Part shown: positions 9,812-20,510 of the stretch, one piece after another
Numbering within the stretch: the first letter of the stretch is position 1
Layout: the number at the start of each line of letters is the position of its first letter
From: DATJCV01 sp963707665
GTDB taxonomy: Bacteria; Pseudomonadota; Gammaproteobacteria; Burkholderiales; Burkholderiaceae_D
Assembly (NCBI GenBank): GCA_963707665.1
Contig: CAVPQU010000023.1
Span: forward strand, 1-64,000
Length of the DNA: 64,000 bases
Reading direction: 5' to 3'
Notes under the pieces: generated by a model
Told to the model about the DNA's origin: nothing
What the model saw: the letters and a program-made list of their open reading frames with translations, nothing else
Databases searched by the model: none
Position numbers and translations under genes: made by a program

Positions 9812-10102
9812 TCGGGCGCGCGGCAACAAGCAATCGATCGCGCCGATGCCGGCGCGGGGAAAAATGCTCTTCACCGCCGTGGCGCCCGCCACTCGGGCAG
9901 CGCAGTCACGCCAAGGCCTCGGCTTGATGGCGCGCCACCGTTTCGGATCACCATGAGATTGGGGCGAAGCCTCGATCATCTCCTTGTTGCCCACCTGAAT
10001 TTCATCATTCGAAGCTAACTTTTCGCATTATGATAAATCACGATGCGGAGCATCATTTATGCATTTCATTTTCGTGAATGTCGTATCACATCGCAAAAAA
10101 TA

Positions 10103-10159
10103 ACATATAAGTATTTGAAAAATAAAAGAATAAATTTACTTATATGTCTTATATAAGAC
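10103..10159. promoter_or_regulatory. Palindromic operator candidates upstream of aceA
   Basis: GTCTTATATAAGAC (10146-10159) is a perfect 14-base palindrome. Overlapping it, ACATATAAGTA (10103-10113) and TACTTATATGT (10137-10147) form a perfect 11-base inverted repeat. They lie 105-160 bases before the aceA start in a very AT-rich stretch, a good place for a dimeric regulator. The regulator is not identifiable from this window. The gap 9812-10102 has no recognisable gene. Confidence 0.55.
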
Positions 10160-10264
10160 CTTGTTGCCTCGCAAAAAACGGCATATGCTTCAGTCATTGG
10201 TTTTGAGTTGCTACAGCCGAAATCCCGAATCACCGAATTATTTACTCATCAAGGAGAATGACTC

Positions 10265-11575
<1,311 letters not shown>

Positions 11576-11613
11576 TACCCCGTAGGATGGGGGAGACGTT
11601 GGTCTGATAGTCG

Positions 11614-11646
11614 AAAAGCCGCACCTCACGAGGGTGCGGCTTTTTT
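11614..11646 (+). terminator. Intrinsic terminator of aceA
   Basis: GCCGCACC (11618-11625) pairs perfectly with GGTGCGGC (11633-11640), flanked by AAAA on the left and six T's on the right, 39 bases after the aceA stop. Confidence 0.88.
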
Positions 11647-11746
11647 GTTGGCGCCGGTTGTCGATTGTTGCGCGTCCCATGCGGGCTATCGCCGTTCGCT
11701 TGCTAGAATGAGCGCCTTCGTCATTTTTCACCTTATAGAATTTCTT

Positions 11747-12666
11747 ATGCTGAGCTACCGCCACGCCTTTCACGCGGGCAATCACGCCGACGTCCTGAAA
11801 CACTTCGTCACCATTGCGCTGTTGCAGTATCTCAACCAGAAGGACACGCCGTCACGTACATCGACACCCACGCCGGCGCCGGCGTGTATGCGCTCGATGG
11901 CACTTATGCCTCCAAGAACGCGGAATACGATAGCGGCATCGGCACGCTGTGGGGGCATCAGGCCTGCCGGCAGCGCTGGCGGATTATGTCGACTTGGTCA
12001 AAGGCATGAATCCGAGCGGCAAGATGCGCTATTACCCCGGTTCGCCGTATTGCGCCGACAAGATCATGCGCGCACAGGACCGCCTGCGCCTGTTCGAGCT
12101 GCATCCGGCCGACAGCAAGATCTTGCGCGACAATTTTCGCAAGCTGGAAGCGCACGCCGCAGCCCAGGGCGAGCGTCCGGCGGGGCGCGGTTCACGCGTG
12201 ATGGTGCACAAGGCGATGGCTTCGCTGGCCTCAAGGCGCTTGCTGCCGCCGCCGTCGCGCCGCGGCCTGGTGCTGATCGACCCGCCGTATGAAGACAAGG
12301 ACGACTACCGGCGGGTGCAGGACGCACTGGAAGACGCATTCAGCCGATTTCCGACCGGCATCTATGCGGTCTGGTATCCGGTGTTGCAACGCATGGAGTC
12401 GCGCCAGTTGCCGAAAGACTCAAGCGCCTGCCGGCCAGGAAGCTGGCTGAACGTCACGCTGACCGGTCAGCACGCCGTCGCCGGATGGCTTTGGCCTGCA
12501 CAGCAGCGGCATGTTCATCCTGAACCCGCCGTAGACGCTGGAGCCGATGCTGCGCGAAGTGATGCCATAGCTGGTGAAGACGCTGGGCACCGATGCCGGA
12601 GCAGGTTTTACCCTCGAGTCCGGCCAGCCAGTGACGACCGTTGGTCGCAAGAAAGTGTTGCGCTAG
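11747..12666 (+). pseudogene. rlmJ: RlmJ-like 23S rRNA adenine methyltransferase, many frameshifts
   Basis: The N-terminus MLSYRHAFHAGNHADVLKH is the hallmark of RlmJ (formerly DUF519), which makes N6-methyladenosine at 23S position 2030. The reading frame then breaks repeatedly. YIDTHAGAGVYAL is in a second frame near 11851. LPAALADYVDLVKGMNP is in a third from 11949. DGFAGLKAL near 12217 is displaced again, and the catalytic LVLIDPPYEDKDDYRRV is in frame once more near 12270. A further break near 12415 precedes NVTLT. The frame leading to the stop at 12664-12666 ends GRKKVLR. At least five indels in 920 bases make this the most damaged gene here. Confidence 0.75.
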
Positions 12667-12804
12667 ACTGCTCACAGATTTTGACAATTGTTGTTTTTTA
12701 GAAATATGTAGGACAGAGGCGTACAATCAATCCATTTGCACCAAATAGAGCCGGTAACATCCACCGCAGACTGATTGAGAGCCCGGCTAGCGCCTTCAAT
12801 AGGC

Positions 12805-14112
12805 ATGGGCCAAGCACAGACTACCCATTCGATGATGACCGACGAAATGCTCGATGCTGCTGGACAAAGCCAACGTGTCAAGGATTTTTTCCTGGCCCGC
12901 CAGCCGATATTGGATCGCAAGCAGAGCCTGGTCGCCTACGAACTCTTGTTTCGCAGTGCCGCCATCAACAGTGCCAATGTCACGGACGACCTGGCAGCCA
13001 CCGCTTCCGTGATTGCGCACGCTGCCGAGCTGGGGCTGGAAAACGTCATCGGCGATTCGCTTGGCTTCGTGAACGTGGACGCGGCCGTGTTGATGAGCGA
13101 CTTCATCAATTTTTTGCCGCCCGGCAAAGTCGTTCTGGAAATTCTTGAGACGGTCACGGTCACGCCTGTGCTGATTCAGCGCGTGGCAGAACTGGTACAG
13201 GCAGGATTTTCGTTCGCACTGGACGATGTCATAGCCAATTCCGACGATGTGCAGAAATTGCTGCCCTTGGTCAACACCATCAAGATTGATGTGATGGATA
13301 TGAACTTGGTCACCTTGGCCAGCTTGGCGAACCATTTCATGCGAGCGGGGAAAACCCTGCTGGCGGAAAAAGTGGAAACTGTCGAGCGGTTTCAGGAATG
13401 CCTGGACCTGGGGTTCCATTATTTCCAGGGCTATTACTTTGCGCGGCCCGGAATCCTCACCGGGAAAAAACTGTCGCCTTCGCAACTGACCATCATGCAA
13501 CTGATGGCCCTGATCATCACCGATGCCGAGACCCGGGAAATCGAAACCTGCATCAAGCAGGACGTATCACTTGGCCTGACCTTGCTGCGGCTGGTCAATA
13601 CGCCGGCGTTCGGCCTGCCGCAGCGGATCGACTCGCTCGGCCAGGCGCTGGTCTTGCTGGGGCGACGGCAATTGCAACGCTGGCTGCAGATACTCCTATA
13701 CACCGACCGCGGCAAGGGCCGAGATTTCATGTCGCCATTGCTGATACTGGCGACCACGCGGGGCAAGCTGCTGGAGCTGATTGCCGAAAAAATTTGTCCT
13801 GGTCAGCGCCATGTAGCCGACATAGCCTTTACGGTCGGCATCATGTCGCTCATGGATACCCTGTTCGATTCGTCCATGGAAAAAATCCTGGAGCAGATTT
13901 CAGTGGCCGATAGCGTCAGCGATGCATTGCTTCAGCGCAATGGCTTATACGGCGACATGCTGAAGCTGGTCGAGTACATAGAACGGATCGAAGAAGCCCG
14001 ACCGTTGCTGGTGCCGATGCTGCACAAACTGCAGTTGTCGATTGAGGATTTGTACCAGCTTGAATTGGCGGCGTTTGAGTGGAGCGATGCCATTTCGCGC
14101 GCTGCAGGCTAG
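12805..14112 (+). CDS. EAL-HDOD signalling protein with degenerate EAL domain
   Basis: A 435-residue two-domain protein. Residues about 25-230 are EAL-like: the signature is ELL rather than EAL (YELLFR), the usual DDFG is DDVI, but IKID, AEKVE and YFQGYYFARP are retained. Residues about 235-420 form an HDOD domain (LLRLVNTPAFGLPQRIDSLGQALVLLG). Proteins of this build occur widely in proteobacteria as signalling adaptors; loss of metal-binding residues suggests c-di-GMP binding or none, rather than hydrolysis. The start is uncertain: ATG 12832 or TTG 12775 are alternatives and none has a good ribosome site. It stands alone upstream of greB. Confidence 0.85.
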   Translation: MGQAQTTHSMMTDEMLDAAGQSQRVKDFFLARQPILDRKQSLVAYELLFRSAAINSANVTDDLAATASVIAHAAELGLENVIGDSLGFVNVDAAVLMSDFINFLPPGKVVLEILETVTVTPVLIQRVAELVQAGFSFALDDVIANSDDVQKLLPLVNTIKIDVMDMNLVTLASLANHFMRAGKTLLAEKVETVERFQECLDLGFHYFQGYYFARPGILTGKKLSPSQLTIMQLMALIITDAETREIETCIKQDVSLGLTLLRLVNTPAFGLPQRIDSLGQALVLLGRRQLQRWLQILLYTDRGKGRDFMSPLLILATTRGKLLELIAEKICPGQRHVADIAFTVGIMSLMDTLFDSSMEKILEQISVADSVSDALLQRNGLYGDMLKLVEYIERIEEARPLLVPMLHKLQLSIEDLYQLELAAFEWSDAISRAAG

Positions 14113-14171
14113 CTGGCGGAGTGCCAACAGGCGCTGGCAGCTTGCAGTCTGACTGCCGGTTCGAGGCTACA

Positions 14172-14738
14172 ATGAATGCCATGAACAAGGCATTCGTAAA
14201 AGAAAGCGATGACGCCGACGATGAGCTCGAGGCGGCATTGCCGGCAATTCCTCCAGGCGCCAAAAATTACATCACGCCGGCCGGTTACCAGCGCATCAAG
14301 GATGAATTGCTGCGCTTGATCGACGTCGAACGGCCGGAGGTCGTGCGCATCGTGCATTGGGCTGCCTCCAACGGCGACCGCTCGGAAAATGGCGACTACA
14401 TCTACGGCAAGCGCCGTCTGCGCGAAATCGATCGGCGCATCCGGTTTTTGACCAAACGTCTGGATCTGGCCGAGGTGGTCGACCCGAGCGCCCATCATGG
14501 CGGTGACCAGGTTTTTTTTGGTGCCACCGTCACCTATGCCAATCAGGCCGGAGAGCAGCACACGGTGACCATCGTCGGGATTGACGAACTGGACCCGCTG
14601 AATGGGAAGATCAGCTGGATTTCGCCAGTGGCGCGCGCTCTGACCAAGGCACATGAGGGCGACGTTGTCGCATTGCGGACACCCGTTGGCATGGACGAGC
14701 TGGAAATTCTAGCGGTGGAATATCCTGCCGCAGGGTAG
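14172..14738 (+). CDS. greB: Transcript cleavage factor GreB
   Basis: A 188-residue Gre factor that rescues backtracked RNA polymerase by stimulating transcript cleavage. Residues about 35-110 form the N-terminal coiled coil containing the acidic tip (ASNGDRSENGDYIYGKRRLREIDRRI), typical of GreB. The C-terminal FKBP-like domain follows (VTIVGIDELDPLNGKISWISPVARAL). An N-terminal extension of about 30 acidic residues is common in betaproteobacterial GreB. It lies between the EAL-HDOD gene and a DUF3422 gene, opposite spoT, a neighbourhood typical of Burkholderiales. Confidence 0.93.
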   Translation: MNAMNKAFVKESDDADDELEAALPAIPPGAKNYITPAGYQRIKDELLRLIDVERPEVVRIVHWAASNGDRSENGDYIYGKRRLREIDRRIRFLTKRLDLAEVVDPSAHHGGDQVFFGATVTYANQAGEQHTVTIVGIDELDPLNGKISWISPVARALTKAHEGDVVALRTPVGMDELEILAVEYPAAG

Positions 14739-14910
14739 TTTGTTACACTATCCAACCGTCTTTTTCGATCCTGTCTTTGGTGTCCCTGACGGCCTGCGAT
14801 CCAGGCGCTGCTTGTGGCTGATTTGCCGGCCCACAAAGGCAGCGGGCAGCTTGCCAGCGAGTGGAAGCGGGTGGCAAATCATCTGAATAAAAATAACCTG
14901 TTCCTCGCCC

Positions 14911-16254
14911 ATGCCGATTGTCTATTCAAGCCTGAATCATCCGCTGCGGGTGCCGCTGGCAGCCGAAGTGCACTCTCGTCCACCGCTGCGTCTGACGGCG
15001 TCGGAAAGCGTCACGCATTTCGCAGTCTATGTCCACAATGGCGCCGATCCGGCGTCTGACAACAGTCATGGCCAGCAGCGGTTGTTGAGCGCGTTGTGCG
15101 CGCATTTTGGCGTGGCCGGTCCGAGTAGCGACGCCAAGTATTTTTTCCATGATTTCGGCCGCTTCCGGCTGAAATGGGAATGTCACACCGAATTCGCCAC
15201 CTATACGTTTGCACAGGCGCACGCACAGCCGCTGTCGATCGATGCCGCGTTTGCGCAAGTTCCGGTGACGCATTTGCCGCAACAGTGGCTGCAAGCACTG
15301 CAGGGCAAGGTCATGGTGGCAGCACACCTGGTGCTGGACCAGCACGCAGCGGCAATCGATACGCCGGATGCAGAATTGCTGCAGGTCTTCGAGGATAACG
15401 CGCTGGCTGCCGGAAGAATGGCGCAAGGCGGGCAGATCTGGACCGATTTCCGGATTCATGCCGATGGCTTCAACCGCTTCGTGGTGCGCGACGTCGGCTC
15501 GCATGAACAGCAGGCGGCGCGCCTGGTACAGCGTATTCTGGAAATTGAAACCTACCGCATGATGGCCTTGCTTGGCTTGCCGCTGGCGCAGCAATCGACT
15601 CCAGTGCTGAACGCGATCGAAGGCGAATTGGCGCGCTTGACCGCAGCCATGGTCGATGCCGATCAGGCGATTGCCGGCGCGCCGGAGAATGCCGACGATG
15701 AACAGGCGTTGTTGCGCCATATTACCGGCCTGGCGGCGCGAATCGAGAAATTGTCACTCGACAGCAGCTATCGCTTTGCGGCGTCGCAGGCGTATTTCCG
15801 GCTGGTGCGCGCGCGCATCGAAGAGCTGCATGAAATCCGCATCGAAGGGGTGCCGACCATCGGCGAATTCATGGATCGCCGCCTGGCGCCGGCCATGAAT
15901 ACCTGCGCAGCGATCGCGCAGCGCCAGGAAGCCCTGGCAAAACGGATTGCGCATACCAACGATCTGTTGCGTACTCGGGTTGGCATCGTGCAGGAACAGC
16001 AGAATCGCAAGATTTTGCAGTCACTCAATGCGCGCGCGGCGCAGCAGATACGCCTGCAGCAGGCGGTGGAAGGCTTGTCGGTGGCGGCGATTTCCTATTA
16101 CCTGGTGGGATTGTTGAATTACGCCGGCAAGGCGGCCAAGGCGGCCGGGTGGCCGATCAATCCGGACATCGCCACCGGCATGTTGATTCCGGTGATAGCG
16201 GCCGGCGTCTGGCTTGCCTTGCGCCGGCTGCGCCAGCACACGCACGTCGCATAA
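14911..16254 (+). CDS. DUF3422 family membrane protein
   Basis: A 447-residue protein beginning MPIVYSSLNHPLRVPLAAEV with HSRPP following, the conserved start of DUF3422 proteins. A large soluble region includes FHDFGRFRLKWECHTEFATY. About 100 residues of coiled-coil-prone sequence (QRQEALAKRIAHTNDLLRT) precede two C-terminal membrane segments (VAAISYYLVGLLNYAG and GMLIPVIAAGVWLAL). The function is unknown; topology suggests membrane anchoring by the tail. It converges on spoT with only seven bases between the two stops and no obvious terminator. Confidence 0.85.
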   Translation: MPIVYSSLNHPLRVPLAAEVHSRPPLRLTASESVTHFAVYVHNGADPASDNSHGQQRLLSALCAHFGVAGPSSDAKYFFHDFGRFRLKWECHTEFATYTFAQAHAQPLSIDAAFAQVPVTHLPQQWLQALQGKVMVAAHLVLDQHAAAIDTPDAELLQVFEDNALAAGRMAQGGQIWTDFRIHADGFNRFVVRDVGSHEQQAARLVQRILEIETYRMMALLGLPLAQQSTPVLNAIEGELARLTAAMVDADQAIAGAPENADDEQALLRHITGLAARIEKLSLDSSYRFAASQAYFRLVRARIEELHEIRIEGVPTIGEFMDRRLAPAMNTCAAIAQRQEALAKRIAHTNDLLRTRVGIVQEQQNRKILQSLNARAAQQIRLQQAVEGLSVAAISYYLVGLLNYAGKAAKAAGWPINPDIATGMLIPVIAAGVWLALRRLRQHTHVA

Positions 16255-16261
16255 GGCCGAC

Positions 16262-18535
16262 CTAGCCGCGGTCGCGCAAAATCCGGGCGACGGCGCTGAT
16301 GCCGCGTACGTTGCGAATCAGGCGTGCCAGATGAATTCGGTTTTCGACCTGAATCGTGAAGATGATTTGGGTCATCATCGGATCCTTGTCGTCGTCCATG
16401 CTGACGTAGGTGATGTCGGCGTCTGATTCGCCGATCTCGACTGCAACCCGAGCCAGGATCCCTTTTTCGTTCCGGACCAGGATCTTGAGCCGGCAATCAA
16501 AGCGCCGGTTCAGGTTCTGGGCCCAGGCGACTTCAATCCAGCGCTCCGGCTCCTTGGTGCGCTGGCGCTTGGCCAGATAACAATCCTCGGTATGGACGAT
16601 CAGCCCCTGGTCACGTTTCAACTGGCCAATGATCTTGTCGCCCGGGATTGGCTGGCAGCAGGGCGCCAGTTGCACCGATGTGCCTTCACTGCCGTCAATC
16701 ATGACTGGATCGAGCTTCGCCGGCAGTGGGCCGCCCGCCGTCGTGGCGGCTTCCGGTGCAGGCAATTCGATGTCGAGCATGCCGTGGATATGCCTTGCCA
16801 CCAGTGCTGCCATGCGTTTGCCAATGCCGATGTCGGTATACAGCTCATCAAGCGACTTGGCACTCGATTCCTTCAGCAGCTTGTCCACCAGTTCGGGCGC
16901 CAGTGCCGGGTTCAGGTTGAGGGCAACCAGCGCCTGCGTCAGCAGCCGTTTGCCGAGGTCGAGCGACTCGCTCAGGTTCACCGTGCGCAAGTGATGCCGG
17001 ATGGCGGAGCGCGCCTTGCCGGTGCGCACGAAGGAAAGCCAGGTCGGCGTCGGCCGTGAGGTCGGCGAAGTGATGATTTCGACGATGTCGCCGTTGCGCA
17101 ATTCGGTGCGCAGCGCGGATTGCTCGTGGTTGATCTTGGCAGCGATGGTCTGGTCGCCGACGTCGGTGTGGATGTTGTAGGCAAAGTCGAGCGCGGTGGC
17201 GCCGCGCGGCAGAGCGATAATTTCCGACCTGGGCGTGAAGACGTACACCGAATCTGGAAATAGATCGACCTTCACGTGCTCCAGAAACTCGGCCGAATCC
17301 CCGGTTTGCTTCTGGATGTCGAGCAGTGACTGCAGCCAGGCGTGAGTGCGCTGTTGCAGGTCGGTCAGGCTGCCGTCCTCGTTCTTGTATAACCAGTGCG
17401 CGGCAACTCCGGATTCCGCTACCCGATGCATGTCCTGGGTGCGGATCTGGAATTCGACCGGCGTGCCGTAGGGGCCGATCAGTGTCGTATGCAGCGACTG
17501 GTAGCCATTCAGCTTGGGAATGGCGATGTAATCCTTGAACTTGCCGGGCATCGGCTTGTACATCGCATGCAGGGTGCCGAGCGCGACATAGCAATTGGCA
17601 AAACTGTCGACCACCACGCGAAAACCATAGACGTCCAGCACCTGCGAGAAGGACAGGTGCTTGTTGCGCATCTTGCGGTAAATTCCGTACAGCGTCTTTT
17701 CCCGGCCATACACTTGCGACTCGATGCTGGCAGCAGCCAGCGTGCTGTTGACCGCGTCCAGGATCTTGCTGACCACTTCGCGCCGGTTGCCGCGCGCTGC
17801 CTTCACCGCCTTGGTCAGGGTTTTATACCGCAGCGGGTACAGATGCGCGAAAGCCAGGTCCTGCAATTCGCGATAGATATTGTTCAAGCCCAGCCGATGC
17901 GCAATCGGCACATAGACTTCCATCGTTTCGCGCGCAATCCGCCGTCTTTTCTCCGCCGCCATCGCACCCAGCGTACGCATGTTGTGCAGACGGTCGGCCA
18001 GCTTGACCAGGATCACGCGTACGTCGCGCGCCATGGCCAGCAGCATCTTGCGGAAATTTTCTGCCTGGACTTCCACCTGGCTCTGGAATTCCAGCTTGTC
18101 GAGTTTGGACAAGCCATCCACCAGTGTCGCCACCTGGGCGCCAAAACGCTCGATCAGTTCGTCCTTCTGGACATCCTGATCTTCCATCACGTCATGCAGC
18201 AGGGCGGCCATGATGGCCTGGGCGTCGAGTTTCCAGTCGGCGCAGATTTCGGCTACCGCGATCGGGTGCGAGATGTACGGTTCGCCCGAAACCCGCATCT
18301 GCCCCAGGTGCTTTTCATCGGAGAAGCGATAGGCCTGCTTGACCTGCTTTAACTCGTCCGGCGTCAGGTATTCGACCAGCTTGGCGCTCAACTGGGCAAC
18401 CGACGCCACATGCGTTGGCGCACCGGCGCCTGCGGTGACGGTCGCGGGGTCTGCGGATTTGGTTTTGCGTGAACGCCGTCGCACTGGCGTCCCGCCTGCC
18501 GCCGGCTGGGTTGAATCCGTAGAAGTCACGATCAT
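16262..18535 (-). CDS. spoT: Bifunctional (p)ppGpp synthetase/hydrolase SpoT
   Basis: A 757-residue long RSH enzyme that makes and degrades the stringent-response alarmone. The hydrolase HD domain is intact (GEPYISHPIAVAEI and LLHDVMEDQ, with H90 and HD at 114-115). The synthetase has DVYGFRVV and KFKDYIAIPKLNGYQSLHTT; the basic KFKD form is typical of bifunctional rather than RelA-only enzymes. TGS (YVFTPRSEIIALPRGATALDFAY) and C-terminal ACT (DADITYVSMDDD) domains follow. It is the last gene of gmk-rpoZ-spoT, 40 bases after rpoZ. Start ATG 18533-18535. Confidence 0.95.
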   Translation of the reverse strand: MIVTSTDSTQPAAGGTPVRRRSRKTKSADPATVTAGAGAPTHVASVAQLSAKLVEYLTPDELKQVKQAYRFSDEKHLGQMRVSGEPYISHPIAVAEICADWKLDAQAIMAALLHDVMEDQDVQKDELIERFGAQVATLVDGLSKLDKLEFQSQVEVQAENFRKMLLAMARDVRVILVKLADRLHNMRTLGAMAAEKRRRIARETMEVYVPIAHRLGLNNIYRELQDLAFAHLYPLRYKTLTKAVKAARGNRREVVSKILDAVNSTLAAASIESQVYGREKTLYGIYRKMRNKHLSFSQVLDVYGFRVVVDSFANCYVALGTLHAMYKPMPGKFKDYIAIPKLNGYQSLHTTLIGPYGTPVEFQIRTQDMHRVAESGVAAHWLYKNEDGSLTDLQQRTHAWLQSLLDIQKQTGDSAEFLEHVKVDLFPDSVYVFTPRSEIIALPRGATALDFAYNIHTDVGDQTIAAKINHEQSALRTELRNGDIVEIITSPTSRPTPTWLSFVRTGKARSAIRHHLRTVNLSESLDLGKRLLTQALVALNLNPALAPELVDKLLKESSAKSLDELYTDIGIGKRMAALVARHIHGMLDIELPAPEAATTAGGPLPAKLDPVMIDGSEGTSVQLAPCCQPIPGDKIIGQLKRDQGLIVHTEDCYLAKRQRTKEPERWIEVAWAQNLNRRFDCRLKILVRNEKGILARVAVEIGESDADITYVSMDDDKDPMMTQIIFTIQVENRIHLARLIRNVRGISAVARILRDRG

Positions 18536-18575
18536 GCTCGCACGATATCGGCGGCGGCGCGGCGCTGATGTATCC

Positions 18576-18779
18576 CTATGCAGGGACTTTTTTCAGCATT
18601 TCGATTCCGACTTTACCGGCAGCAATTTCACGCAGTGCGATAACAGTCGGTTTGTCCTTGGCGTCGACTTTGGGAGTGTGGCCTTGCAACAGCTGGCGTG
18701 CACGGTAGGTGGCTGCCAGGGTCAGTTGAAAGCGATTGGGGATTTGCTTGAGACAATCTTCGATGGTGATGCGAGCCAT
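18576..18779 (-). CDS. rpoZ: RNA polymerase omega subunit
   Basis: A 67-residue omega subunit, which helps assemble RNA polymerase and forms part of a ppGpp site in proteobacteria. Starts at ATG 18777-18779 (MARITIEDCLKQIPNRFQL), a canonical N-terminus; a longer upstream frame is not needed. TVIALREIAAGKVG is the conserved C-terminal helix. It sits between gmk and spoT, 19 bases after gmk, in the usual order. Confidence 0.95.
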   Translation of the reverse strand: MARITIEDCLKQIPNRFQLTLAATYRARQLLQGHTPKVDAKDKPTVIALREIAAGKVGIEMLKKVPA

Positions 18780-18798
18780 ATGTTTTCCTGAATGCGGG

Positions 18799-19443
18799 TT
18801 AGCTGGATTTTGCATGAATGCCCAATTGGGCAAACAAAGGGGCGTGGCGCGCTGCTTGCTGTGAAAACCGGCAACGGGTGGCCTGGATAATTGCAGTCAA
18901 TCTTGATAAAGCGGTGGCAAACTCTTGATTAATAATAACATATTCAAACTCAGGCGCATGCGCGATTTCTCCGCCGGCAGCCAGAATGCGGCGCGTGATG
19001 ACTTGCGGTTCGTCCTGGCCGCGCTTTTGCAGGCGCTCTTCCAGGGCTGCGATCGAGGGCGGCAGGATGAAAATGCCGACCGCGTCCGGAAACTGCTTTT
19101 TCACCTGACGCGCCCCTTGCCAATCGATCTCCAAAAGTATATCGGTTCCGGCCTTCATTCGGTCGGCAATCTGCAGGCGCGAAGTACCATAATAATTGTC
19201 GTGCACTTCGGCCGATTCGAGGAATTCGCCGCGCTGGCGGCGCGCAAGAAAATCCTCGACCGAGGTGAAGTGGTATTCGCGGCCGTCCTGTTCGCCGGCG
19301 CGCGGTGCGCGCGTCGTGTATGAAATCGACAACTTGATGGAAGGGTCCTGTGCCAGCAGGGCATTGACCAAGGTGGATTTGCCGGCGCCGGAAGGCGCCA
19401 CGACCATGAACAGGCTGCCGGCAGAGGCGTTGGCATGGGGCAT
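18799..19443 (-). CDS. gmk: Guanylate kinase
   Basis: A 214-residue guanylate kinase (GMP + ATP to GDP + ADP). The P-loop is PSGAGKST near residue 20. The GMP-binding region SISYTTRAPRAGEQDGREYHF is complete, followed by VHDNYYGTS and LLEIDWQGARQVKK. Length is normal. It starts the minus-strand gmk-rpoZ-spoT operon. The upstream neighbour in many Burkholderiales is yicC; here an ABC transport operon lies between them. Confidence 0.95.
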   Translation of the reverse strand: MPHANASAGSLFMVVAPSGAGKSTLVNALLAQDPSIKLSISYTTRAPRAGEQDGREYHFTSVEDFLARRQRGEFLESAEVHDNYYGTSRLQIADRMKAGTDILLEIDWQGARQVKKQFPDAVGIFILPPSIAALEERLQKRGQDEPQVITRRILAAGGEIAHAPEFEYVIINQEFATALSRLTAIIQATRCRFSQQAARHAPLFAQLGIHAKSS

Positions 19444-19534
19444 CGGGATCCTTGAGTGAGGCGATTGGAAAAATTATTGACGGCAGGGCGTCGCCAAGAT
19501 GCTTGGTCGACACTCGTAAAATTCGGCTTTATAG

Positions 19535-19603
19535 GGAGTATAGCAAAAAATCGGCAATTTCCGCTGATGCCATATGCCATATGAAAAATACTGCCTACGG
19601 TAT
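19535..19603 (+). repeat. Paired GTAT-box intergenic repeat, 62-base class (copy 2)
   Basis: GGAGTAT at 19535 and ACGGTAT at 19597 are 62 bases apart. Counting from the first G of GGGAGTAT (19534), the 10-mer AAAAATACTG occurs at offset 50 (19584-19593), exactly as in the inverted copy at 60200-60269. It lies between gmk and the ABC operon. Confidence 0.55.
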
Positions 19604-19677
19604 GAAGCAAGAGCAAAGCGCTTTGCTACTGATCCAACGCTGCGCGCCAAAGATGGAATTTTATCAGCAGGCCAGCG

Positions 19678-20508
19678 CTAGTGACAGTCCGGGACGTTCT
19701 GGTCCAAATACACTTCAAAGGCAATGTTGCGTACCGACTTCGTCTGGATCTGGTTGAAGTATTTGCCGCTGCGCCATTCTTCGATCACTTGTTTCAAAAA
19801 ACGCGCGGTCTGGATATCGCCGCGCGGAGCCACCAGCGCCAGCGACTGGCGCCGGCCAGTCGGCAGGCGGGCAGAAAATTTCTTCCATTCCGGCAGCTTG
19901 ATCAGTTCTTCCAGCATCCTGCTGTCATGGACCGCGGCGTCGCACTCGCCGATGCGCATGGCCAGCAAGGCATCGGCAGGCGCTCGGTAGCGCTGTTCGA
20001 TGGCACCATATTCGGTCGCGGCGATGCCGGCGTGCAGGCTGCCTTCGGAAACGCAGACGACGCGTCCTTTCAGCTGGGACCAGGATTTGATGGTGGTATC
20101 CGTACGCATGATCGCCATCGGCCCGGCCGCATAGCCGGTTGGCACGACCATCGCCGAGCGATACAGCGGATCGTTATCAGGCAAGGCCACCAGCAGCACG
20201 TCCACTGCGCCGCTACCTAGCAACACGCCACGCTGGGCGGGGGTGGCACGGCGAGTCGTCAGCGGCACTTGCAGGCGGCGCGCGAGGTCGAGCGCGAGCT
20301 CGTGGGCGATTCCCTCCGGGGTGCGGAATTTAGCGCCGGCAATATAGGGTGCGGGCGGAAAATCCACACCCACCGTCAAGGTTCCATGCTGTTTGGCGCG
20401 CGCCGCCAGGCTGCTGTCGGCGATTGCGGTTGCGCAGGTGGCAGCCAGGGCGGCCAGCACGACGAGACAGGGTAGCGCCGATAGTTTGGGGAAAAACGGT
20501 CGTTTCAT
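19678..20508 (-). CDS. Periplasmic substrate-binding protein, SBP_bac_3-like
   Basis: A 276-residue extracellular solute-binding protein of the amino-acid-binding (family 3) type. The signal peptide ends near AIA-DSS. The mature start GTLTVGVDFPPAPYI and FRTPEGIAHELALDLARRL are the usual first lobe. It has WSQLKGRVVCVSEGSLHAG and DAAVHDSRMLEELI in place of the second. Start ATG 20506-20508 is chosen; a TTG at 20514 overlaps the permease stop. It is the last gene of a four-gene ABC operon that already has a nitrate/sulfonate-type binding protein. It may therefore broaden specificity or belong to another system. Ligand unknown. Confidence 0.8.
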   Translation of the reverse strand: MKRPFFPKLSALPCLVVLAALAATCATAIADSSLAARAKQHGTLTVGVDFPPAPYIAGAKFRTPEGIAHELALDLARRLQVPLTTRRATPAQRGVLLGSGAVDVLLVALPDNDPLYRSAMVVPTGYAAGPMAIMRTDTTIKSWSQLKGRVVCVSEGSLHAGIAATEYGAIEQRYRAPADALLAMRIGECDAAVHDSRMLEELIKLPEWKKFSARLPTGRRQSLALVAPRGDIQTARFLKQVIEEWRSGKYFNQIQTKSVRNIAFEVYLDQNVPDCH

Positions 20509-20510
20509 GA

